Below are positions 33,940 to 40,557 of a stretch of DNA of 42,526 bases, piece by piece (the first letter of the stretch is position 1; every line of letters starts with the position of its first letter). Both the position numbers and the translations under genes were made by a program. The notes below the pieces were generated by a model that was given only the letters and a program-made list of their open reading frames with translations, ran no database searches and had not been told where the DNA came from. This DNA comes from Chloroflexota bacterium (GTDB lineage Bacteria > Chloroflexota > Chloroflexia > Thermomicrobiales > UBA6265): NCBI GenBank assembly GCA_023423795.1, contig JAFAEX010000155.1:1-42526 (forward strand), read 5' to 3'.

Positions 33940-34710
33940 TCACCCGTCGAGAGCAAACTCCCGACGATATCGCTCGACGAGCGCGGCGGCTTCGGCCTCG
34001 TGCCCCGGCGGGATCGCCACCCGCGTCTCCGTCGTGCGGACGCCGCCGCCCCGCATCCGCGACCCGACGGTGAACGCGATCGCCGCCGGCTCCCCGGGAA
34101 CGAACTCGACCCGCCGCAGGAACAGGTTGAACCCGCGCACCGGCGTGTACCGTCCGAACTGGTGGATTCCGTCCGCCGCGAGGCACACGCCGTCAGGATC
34201 GACCCCGCCGGGATTCGCTCCGGTCGCACCCCAGAACCACGTGGTGACCACGACGAGCAACCCCGCCCCGCCGAACACCGCCAGCCCGATCGCCGCCCCG
34301 GCGACGGTCCGGACCTGGACCCACATCGCGAGCGCCCCGAGCAGCGCCGCCCCGGCGGCATACAGCAGGTACCGGCGCGCCTCCGCCCGCGCCCGCTGTC
34401 GATCCTGCGCGAGGAAGCGCGCCCGCACGTCCGCCGTCGGCGTCCACCGCGCCCAGCAATCCCCGGCCAGCAGCCGGGCATGGTCGCTCGCGTACCGGCG
34501 GCCGATCCAGACGACCAGTCCGAGGCACGCCGCGGCGGCAACGAGGACCACCGCCTCGATCAGCGCGACCTCGCCCCACCCCATCCCCAGCGCGAGCACC
34601 AGCGGCGGGAACCCGACCAGCGTCACAACGAAGAATGCAAGCAGCAGCAGGGTCGCCGGGTTCATCGGGTTGCCGGGCGTCAGCGCCAGGAACCGCCTGA
34701 CCCCGCTCAT
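33940..34710 (-). CDS. Unknown four-span membrane protein
   Basis: A 256-residue protein. Two N-terminal spans (about 18-42 and 48-70) and two more (about 116-136 and 138-162) enclose a basic soluble loop with KR-like composition (RFLAQDRQRARAEARRY). A C-terminal cytoplasmic beta-rich domain follows (GVCLAADGIHQFGRYTPVRGFNLFLRRVEF), which looks like a PH-like domain of the kind found in bacterial YcxB-like proteins. I do not recognise the family with certainty. ATG 34710 was taken; ATG 34665 would remove 15 residues. It faces away from a deacetylase gene across a 266-base gap in which nothing was recognised. Confidence 0.65.
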   Translation of the reverse strand: MSGVRRFLALTPGNPMNPATLLLLAFFVVTLVGFPPLVLALGMGWGEVALIEAVVLVAAAACLGLVVWIGRRYASDHARLLAGDCWARWTPTADVRARFLAQDRQRARAEARRYLLYAAGAALLGALAMWVQVRTVAGAAIGLAVFGGAGLLVVVTTWFWGATGANPGGVDPDGVCLAADGIHQFGRYTPVRGFNLFLRRVEFVPGEPAAIAFTVGSRMRGGGVRTTETRVAIPPGHEAEAAALVERYRREFALDG

Positions 34711-34976
34711 GCCCGAGCGCCCGCCGCACGCACCTCGAACGCCGTCATCCGTGTCTCCCGATCTCCTGCATCACCGTTGGGCGCCCGTTCGGGGCAACCA
34801 GCCTGGCCACGACAGCCCGGCGCGCGCAACTCTGCCACCCGAATCCGCCGCGCGGCAGAGGCCGCCTGGCCGCCCCACCGGCTCATCGCACCGCGACCGC
34901 ACGCTGCCGCCGACGCCACTGCCGGGCAGCGGCGGCCCCACGCGACCCGCTCGCGCCACGCAACCGGCAGCCTCGC

Positions 34977-35780
34977 ATGACCAGCCATCGGCTGCTCTTC
35001 GTCACCGCCCACCCCGACGACGAATCGCTCGGCTTCGGCGGCACCCTCGCCTGCTACGCCGCAACCGGCATCCAGACGGCCCTCGTCGTCGCCACCCGCG
35101 ACGAACGGGGATTGACCGGTCCCGCCGAGGACAATCCCGGCCTCCATGCGCTCGGCGCGAGCCGGGAAGCGGAGACGCGCGCCGCCGCCGCGATCTTCGG
35201 CATCGGCCACGTCGCATTCCTCGATTTCATCGACGGCGAACTGGACCGGGCAGATCCGGCGCACGCCGTTTCCGGCCTCGTCGCCGTCGTCCGCGACCGG
35301 CGGCCGGATGTCGTCGTCACCTTCGGGGTCGAAGGCGCCTACGGCCACCCGGACCACATCGCCATTTCGCAGTTCACGCCCGCCGCCGTGGTCTGCGCGG
35401 CCGACGCCGGGTACACCGATGCCGCCGGCGCGCCGCACCGCGTCGCGACGTACTACCACCGCATCTGGACGATCGCCGACGGCGCGCGCTTCGCCGACGC
35501 GTTCGGCCCGACCCGCATGACGATCGCTGGCGTCGTCCGCGACGATGTCGAGTTCCCGGACTGGATGCCCTCGGCCCGCCTCGACACCGCGGACCACTGG
35601 CGCGCGGTCCGCGGTGCGGTCGCCTGCCACGGCTCCCAGTTTCCCGATCCGCGCGTGCTCGGCGGCATCACCGACGCCCAGCATCGGCGCCTCTGGGGAA
35701 CCGAAGCCTGCCTCCGCGTGTTCGCCCCGACCGTCCCCGGCCGCGCACCCGAAACCGACTTGTTCGCCGGGCTGCGCTGA
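34977..35780 (+). CDS. PIG-L/LmbE-family zinc deacetylase
   Basis: A 267-residue enzyme. The metal-binding motif is AHPDDE (His12, Asp14 or 15), and the third ligand is in GHPDH (His124 or 127). The family removes acetyl groups from N-acetylglucosamine-type sugars, for example in mycothiol, bacillithiol or glycolipid synthesis. The actual substrate here cannot be told from sequence. There is no signal peptide. The start is ATG 34977 (MTSHRLLFVTAHPDDE), which places the motif at the normal distance. It converges with the Fe-S protein gene, 34 bases apart. Confidence 0.93.
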   Translation: MTSHRLLFVTAHPDDESLGFGGTLACYAATGIQTALVVATRDERGLTGPAEDNPGLHALGASREAETRAAAAIFGIGHVAFLDFIDGELDRADPAHAVSGLVAVVRDRRPDVVVTFGVEGAYGHPDHIAISQFTPAAVVCAADAGYTDAAGAPHRVATYYHRIWTIADGARFADAFGPTRMTIAGVVRDDVEFPDWMPSARLDTADHWRAVRGAVACHGSQFPDPRVLGGITDAQHRRLWGTEACLRVFAPTVPGRAPETDLFAGLR

Positions 35781-35814
35781 ACGCGGCAAGCGCCGTCAAG
35801 CCAGATCGGGAATC

Positions 35815-36837
35815 CTACCGGGAACCGCCCAGTAACCCGCCCTCGGGCGTCACGCGGCGAACCTCGACCCGGAACTGCGGAATCTGCACCAGTTCCTCAT
35901 CCACCGTCGAGTGCTTCGACGGCTTCTCGCCGTCGGGCAGCACGTCGATCGCGATTTCGCCCCGCTCCCCACGTCCGGGATGGTTGTACGCAAACGAGAG
36001 GCTCGCCTCGGCGGCATCGAACGCTTCGGGCGCGGCGCCGGGCTCGACCAGGCATTCCGTCCACGCCCAGCCGCCCCGCACCAGCGCCTCGGCCTCGGCC
36101 ACCTGCTGCAACGGGTGCGGCAACGCCGCCCATCCCCGGTAGCATCCCCGCAGGTCGGCGGCGGGCCCGTCCCGGTGCACGAGCCGCGGCAGGTGCTCCG
36201 CCTTGAGGCGTCCCCAGTAGCGACCTTCGGGCATGTCCAGCAGCGTGGCCGCGAACCGGTGGCCGCCGAAGTGGGTGCAGCGCCACACCCGCACCGCGCC
36301 CGCCGTCTCCTCGGCGATCTGGCGCAGGCGGCGGTACACCGGATACCCGAACTTCGCGCAGCAGGCGTCCACCGCCCCGTGTGTGCACACCAGCAGGTCG
36401 CGCACGTCGCTTTCCGGCTGCCGCCACGCGTCGAGCACCAGCGCCGTCGGGTCGTCGGCCATGATCCGCAGCGCCGCGACCAGGTCCTCCTCCGGAATCA
36501 GGTACTCGTCGCGCGCGTAAGCCCGGAACGGCGCGTCCGGCAGGCGCAGGTCGATCACCCGGACGAACCCGGGCACGGACCACGCCTCATCCGGGGCCAT
36601 CCCGATCAGGCCCCAGTCGTCGCCGGCGGCGTAGCGCTCTTCGACGAACGCCCGCAGCCCCGCCGGAATGCGCTTGCCCGCCAGCAGGTCGTACTCCCAC
36701 GGCAGCGCCAGTTCGACGAGCATGTAGCGCGGGGTGGACCACGCCGAACCGGCCGGGTCCTCGCCGCCCGCCTCGGAGACGAGCGAGCAAAGCCGGAGCG
36801 CCGGTTCGGCCGGTGCGGACGGGGTTTCGACGACCAC
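35815..36837 (-). CDS. Sucrase/ferredoxin-like (Apd1-type) Fe-S protein
   Basis: A 340-residue protein of the sucrase/ferredoxin-like family with a thioredoxin-like ferredoxin domain. The probable cluster ligands are Cys151 and Cys160 in CTHGAVDACC and His189 and His193 in HFGGH. Spacing is 9 and 4, as in yeast Apd1, where two Cys and two His hold a 2Fe-2S cluster. The redox partner is unknown. The start is GTG 36837 with GGAG 9 bases upstream. A 9-bp inverted repeat (36871-36903) lies just upstream. The gene follows a dehydrogenase gene on the same strand after 173 bases and may have its own promoter. Confidence 0.88.
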   Translation of the reverse strand: MVVETPSAPAEPALRLCSLVSEAGGEDPAGSAWSTPRYMLVELALPWEYDLLAGKRIPAGLRAFVEERYAAGDDWGLIGMAPDEAWSVPGFVRVIDLRLPDAPFRAYARDEYLIPEEDLVAALRIMADDPTALVLDAWRQPESDVRDLLVCTHGAVDACCAKFGYPVYRRLRQIAEETAGAVRVWRCTHFGGHRFAATLLDMPEGRYWGRLKAEHLPRLVHRDGPAADLRGCYRGWAALPHPLQQVAEAEALVRGGWAWTECLVEPGAAPEAFDAAEASLSFAYNHPGRGERGEIAIDVLPDGEKPSKHSTVDEELVQIPQFRVEVRRVTPEGGLLGGSR

Positions 36838-36870
36838 GGGGCGTGCTCCGGATGACGTAACGCGGCAGGC

Positions 36871-36903
36871 GGAGATATCCGATGAGTGCGGTCAGATATC
36901 TCC
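36871..36903. promoter_or_regulatory. Inverted repeat GGAGATATC...GATATCTCC upstream of the Fe-S protein gene
   Basis: Perfect 9-bp arms (36871-36879 and 36895-36903) separated by 15 bases, centred about 50 bases before the GTG start. AT-rich GATATC cores stand out from the GC-rich surroundings. It looks like a site for a dimeric repressor or activator. The regulator is unknown. Confidence 0.5.
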
Positions 36904-37010
36904 ACCCTATCGCCGCGCCGCGTCGCGTGTCAAGGCCGCGGCCGCCGCACCGTCGCGGCTACCGCGGCCTTCCAATCCACCCCGTTGCTACCGGTCCGGC
37001 CAGTGCCGGA

Positions 37011-37793
37011 TCACCACTCGCTCAGCCCCGACAGCAGCGTCGTCAGGCCGCCGTCCACGAGGATCGTCTGCCCGGTGATGTAGCCCGCGCCGTCCGAAGC
37101 GAGGAAGACCGCCAGCGGCGCGATGTCGTCCGGGCGCCCGACCCGCCCGGCCGGCAAACGCCGGCCCCACGCGGCGGGGTCGTAGTTCTCGAACCCGGCG
37201 TACCGCTCGACCTCGATGACGCCCGGCGCGATCGCGTTCACGCGGATGCCGCGCGGCCCCAGTTCCACCGCGCTCGCCCGCGTGAGTTGGTTGATCCCGC
37301 CCTTGCTGGATTCGTAGTGGGCGTGCTCCGGCGCGCCGCCGAACCCGTGGACGCTGCTGAGGTTGATGACGCAGCCGCCGGACCCCTGCGCGATCATCGC
37401 CCGGGCCGCCGCCTGCGTGCAGAGGAACGCGCCGCGCAGGTTGATCCCCAGCGTCTTGTCCCACTCCTCCGGCGTCATCTCCAGCAGCGGGTGCGGCTCG
37501 GTGATGCCGGCGTTGTTGACCATCACGTCGATGCGGCCGAACTCCGACACCGTGGCGTCAATCAGCGCCGTCACCTGCTCCGGGTCGCGAACGTCGCACG
37601 GGCGCACCAGCACCCGGCCGCCCTGCTCCCGCAACCCGGCGGCGATCCGCTCGCCGCGTTCGACGTTCGCGTGCGGCGCGATCGTCACCGCCGCGCCGGC
37701 GGCCACGTAGGCCGCGGCGATGCCCGCGCCGATCCCCGTGCCGCCCCCGGTGACGATGGCGACCTTGCCGGCAAGCGTGTCAGGCGTGAACAC
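37011..37793 (-). CDS. Short-chain dehydrogenase/reductase (glucose 1-dehydrogenase-like)
   Basis: A 260-residue classical SDR. The cofactor motif is TGGGTGIG (15-22), with NNAG at 93-96. The catalytic set is Ser147, Tyr160 and Lys164 (YESSK). The C terminus ends in YITGQTILVDGGL, usual for 3-oxoacyl-reductase and glucose-dehydrogenase types. After strand 2 it has APHANVERGE, where an Asp would favour NAD and basic residues NADP, so cofactor choice is unclear. The start is GTG 37793 with AGGAGG 5 bases upstream. The gene is divergent from the selenoprotein candidate, 209 bases away. Confidence 0.93.
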   Translation of the reverse strand: MFTPDTLAGKVAIVTGGGTGIGAGIAAAYVAAGAAVTIAPHANVERGERIAAGLREQGGRVLVRPCDVRDPEQVTALIDATVSEFGRIDVMVNNAGITEPHPLLEMTPEEWDKTLGINLRGAFLCTQAAARAMIAQGSGGCVINLSSVHGFGGAPEHAHYESSKGGINQLTRASAVELGPRGIRVNAIAPGVIEVERYAGFENYDPAAWGRRLPAGRVGRPDDIAPLAVFLASDGAGYITGQTILVDGGLTTLLSGLSEW

Positions 37794-38002
37794 CCAATCC
37801 TCCTTCGGCCCGGCCGAGCCGGCCGGGCATCCTCCGTTCCGTTGCGGGCGGCAGCATCGCACCATCCGGACGCGATGGGAACCGCCCATCCGGCGAACCC
37901 GGGCGCTCTCGCGTTCACCATGCACGAGCGGTCGGTCTCGGCTGGTACGCTGCGACCATGCCGTTCGGGATGGACCCGCGAACGGCGGAAAGGAGTCGGG
38001 CG

Positions 38003-38572
38003 GTGGCGCGGATCGAAGGCCTGAAGCCGGAGGAGGCCGACGGGCCGATCGCGGCGACGTTCGCGGCGCAGACAAAACGGTGGGGCGCGCCGCTCCTCAA
38101 CCACCTCGTGTACGCTCGCCGCCCGAGCATCTTCCGGGCGGCCCGCAGCATGTGGGGCGGGCTCGATGCCTCGGGCCTGCTCGATCCCCGGTTGGTCGCG
38201 CTGCTCAACCGCCGCGTCGCGATCCTCAACCGGTGCGAGTTCTGACAGGACATCAACGCTGCCGTCGGCAGCGATCTCGGCATCCCCGCCGCGAAAATCC
38301 TCGCGCTCGCCGATTGGGAGGCCAGCGACCTGTTCGACGAAATCGAACGGGCGGCGCTCGCCTTCGCCGACGCCATGACGATGACGGACCGCGACGTGGA
38401 CGACACCCTGTTCGCCCGCCTGCGCCGGTGCTTCGACGACGATGCGCTAGTCGAACTCACCGCAACCATCGCCTGGGAAAACGCATCGAGCACGTTCAAC
38501 CGCGCCCTGCGCATCCCCTCGCAGAACCTCTGGCGCCACCCGGAACGTGCATCCGAGCCCGAACGGCGCTGA
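38003..38572 (+). CDS. AhpD/carboxymuconolactone decarboxylase-like protein, candidate selenoprotein (Cys78-x-x-Sec81)
   Basis: A 189-residue protein when the TGA at 38243-38245 is read as selenocysteine. The first part (LLNRRVAILNRCEF) ends one residue before the TGA; the same frame then continues with QDINAAVGSDLGIPAAKILA and 105 more residues to a normal TGA at 38570. AhpD/CMD proteins have a redox CxxC followed by about this sequence, so the TGA stands exactly where the second, reactive Cys should be. The GTG start at 38003 has AGGAG 7 bases upstream. A 7-bp hairpin with loop GTC lies 18 bases after the TGA. Peroxide or thiol redox chemistry is expected from the family. Alternatives are a sequencing error (TGC to TGA) or a broken gene; the hairpin and exact position favour Sec. 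Confidence 0.8.
38257..38273 (+). promoter_or_regulatory. Putative bacterial SECIS hairpin
   Basis: CGCTGCC and GGCAGCG form a perfect 7-bp stem around the 3-base loop GTC. The loop starts 19 bases after the last base of the TGA (18 intervening bases) and its first base is G, both matching the general description of bacterial SECIS elements (loop 16-37 bases away, G in the first two loop positions). The bulged U known from the E. coli element is not present. It is coding sequence at the same time. Confidence 0.6.
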
Positions 38573-38762
38573 CGACGAGTTCTGCAATCGGCGCCGGTCC
38601 CGTTGCCGCGACCGAGTTTGAAGCCCGGCGGCGTTGTGCCGGGTACCGCCGGCGCCCACCGCGCGGTGGCCGTCTCGACTCCTGCTCGGCGGTCGTCGCC
38701 ACGTCCGTGGTGCTTTGGGCCACCCTCCAGGTCACCGATTTCGACCGGTAGCCGGGAGAGAC

Positions 38763-38798
38763 CCGGGCAGCGGCAGATCCTGCGTTGCCGCCGCCCGG
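38763..38798 (-). terminator. Hairpin terminator after the YdeI gene
   Basis: A 13-bp stem with one mismatch (38763-38775 / 38786-38798) begins directly at the base after the YdeI stop codon on the minus strand. It could also end the convergent selenoprotein transcript. The rest of the gap from 38573 holds nothing recognised. Confidence 0.6.
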
Positions 38799-39386
38799 TC
38801 AGGAGTGAATCTTCCCGCCGCCGGCCAGCATCTCCACGAAGGATACGATCCGCCGCGCCCGCGTTTCGGGCTTCTTCGCGGTGTGGACCCGGTGCAGGAT
38901 CGCGTACCGGTTCGCGGAATCGAGCGCGGCGAAGGCGGTGGCCGCCGCCTCGTTGGCGTCCAGCACCGCGCGCAGGTCATCCGGAACGCCGATCGCGCTC
39001 TGCGGCTCGTAGGCCGCATCCCAGCGGCCGTCCGCTTGCGCGCGCTCGACCTCGCGCAGCCCGGCCGGGCGCATTTCCCCGCGCTCGATCAGCGCCAGCA
39101 CCTTGTCCCGGTTGATCCGCGACCAGATGCTCTTCGGCCGGCGCGGCGTGAAGCGCTGCAACCAGAACCGGTCGTCCAGTTTGCGCTTCTGGCCGTCGAT
39201 CCAGCCGAAGCAGAGGGCCACCTCCAGCGCCTCGGCGTAGGAGACGCCGGTCTCCCCCGAACCGGCTTTGGGGATCTTCAGCCAGACGCCGGCCGCGTCC
39301 GCGTGCGCGTCCTCCAGCCATTCGGCCCACGCGTCCCGCGATGCGAACCCTACGGTCGGGAGATCGTCTACGGCAGCCACGCGCAT
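38799..39386 (-). CDS. YdeI/OmdA-family protein
   Basis: A 195-residue cytoplasmic protein. It matches the YdeI (bacteriocin-protection/OmpD-associated) family: FASRDAWAEWLEDAHADAAGVWLKI, then VSYAEALEVALCFGWIDGQKRKLDDRFWLQRFTPRRPKSIWSRIN, then the C-terminal domain with RRIVSFVEMLAGGGKIH. The WIDGQ and FTPRRPKSIWS segments are diagnostic. The biochemical role is unknown; some members affect resistance to cationic peptides. ATG 39386 follows GAAAGG directly; the in-frame GTG two codons later has better spacing and may be the real start. It lies 30 bases after the stop of the membrane-protein gene. Confidence 0.9.
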   Translation of the reverse strand: MRVAAVDDLPTVGFASRDAWAEWLEDAHADAAGVWLKIPKAGSGETGVSYAEALEVALCFGWIDGQKRKLDDRFWLQRFTPRRPKSIWSRINRDKVLALIERGEMRPAGLREVERAQADGRWDAAYEPQSAIGVPDDLRAVLDANEAAATAFAALDSANRYAILHRVHTAKKPETRARRIVSFVEMLAGGGKIHS

Positions 39387-39419
39387 CCTTTCGCTTCGTT
39401 CACCAGATCGGCCCGGGGA

Positions 39420-40430
39420 TCACGCCTTCCGGACCGGCCAGCGCACCGGTAGGTCGCTTTGGCGGTGGAAGTGGCGCACCAGCCGAATCGCCAGTCCCAG
39501 CAGCAGGAACAGGATCACCAGCGACAAGGCGAGATCGACCGCCGAAATCCCCGGCAACGGCTGGGTGACCAGCACCGACCGGACGCCCCAGATGCCGAGG
39601 ATGAGACCGCCGACGCCGAGCACCAGATCGTCGATGGACCGGGTGGCCAGCGCGATGCCTCCCGAAACCGTGATCAGCAGCACCAGCAGCACCGAAAGCA
39701 CCTTGATGTAATCCGGCCGCTGGAACTCCAGCGCCTCCACCAGCGGCAGCAAGTCGGGATCGGTCGCCGCCGTGACTTGCGCCGGATCGATGCGGTAAGG
39801 CGGCTGCATGACCAGCCCGGAATCCTGGTTCTGCAACGTGAAGACGAACTTTTCCTTGATCCGCTGCGGATCGACGGGCACCGTCTGGCCGGCCGCGTTC
39901 TTTGCGGTCGCCGCGAACCCGAGCCACAACTCGTAGGTGTCGAACGGGTACATGCTCGGCCGCCCGCGGATCGGCAGCGTCACCGATTCGCTGAACGCCA
40001 GATCCTCCGGCTGGAGCGTGATCGACGCCGATGGCGGCAACCCCCGGCGCTGGGCCGCGTTGTCGTCCAGCGCAAAGAGGGTGATCGTCACCGTCGCGCA
40101 TTCGCCGGGGCACTCCCGGTTGCCGGATACCGCCAGCGTGGCGGTGCCGGCGGTTTCCGAAATCGAGACGATGGCGATGTTGTAGTAGTGGGCTTCCGAC
40201 CCGTCGATCGCGGCCACGCCCGCCGGCACGATGGTGTTGGTGGCCAGGTCGTAGAGCGCGTCCTGCTGCTTGCCGAACAGTTCGACGACCATCGAACGGA
40301 TCGCGAACGGCAGCGCCACCAGCACGATGGTCACGAGCAGCGCGGTCGCGAACAACCCGGCCCGGGGCCGCGTGATCTTCTTTTTCGGCGGTTCGTTCTC
40401 CGCGGCGGCGACGTCGGTTTCGTCGGCCAT
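39420..40430 (-). CDS. DUF4436-like membrane protein
   Basis: A 336-residue protein. One span near the N terminus (about 25-46) is followed by a large external beta-rich domain (50-235) with the pattern PFDTYELWLGFAATA. Three spans at the C terminus end it (IKVLSVLLVLLITVSGGIAL, DDLVLGVGGLILGIWGVRSVL, AVDLALSLVILFLLLGLAIRL). The PFDxY motif and three-span tail resemble DUF4436 proteins. GGAGGG lies 4 bases before the ATG at 40430. Two Cys in NRECPGECATV could form a disulphide outside. Function unknown. Confidence 0.7.
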   Translation of the reverse strand: MADETDVAAAENEPPKKKITRPRAGLFATALLVTIVLVALPFAIRSMVVELFGKQQDALYDLATNTIVPAGVAAIDGSEAHYYNIAIVSISETAGTATLAVSGNRECPGECATVTITLFALDDNAAQRRGLPPSASITLQPEDLAFSESVTLPIRGRPSMYPFDTYELWLGFAATAKNAAGQTVPVDPQRIKEKFVFTLQNQDSGLVMQPPYRIDPAQVTAATDPDLLPLVEALEFQRPDYIKVLSVLLVLLITVSGGIALATRSIDDLVLGVGGLILGIWGVRSVLVTQPLPGISAVDLALSLVILFLLLGLAIRLVRHFHRQSDLPVRWPVRKA

Positions 40431-40557
40431 GCATCCCTCCCCGTTCGCCGTCACGGCGCCGAAGCGCGGACGGCGTCCATTCGTCGCGTCGCCACCGTGC
40501 CGCGAACCGGCCGGCCCTCGGGTGGGCGTTGGCCGCGCGCCGCTTCGGCTGGCGACT

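Noticed and set aside
38003..38245. Treating the AhpD-like gene as a short 80-residue protein ending at the TGA
   Set aside because: The same frame continues with family-typical sequence for more than 100 codons, and the TGA falls on the catalytic Cys.
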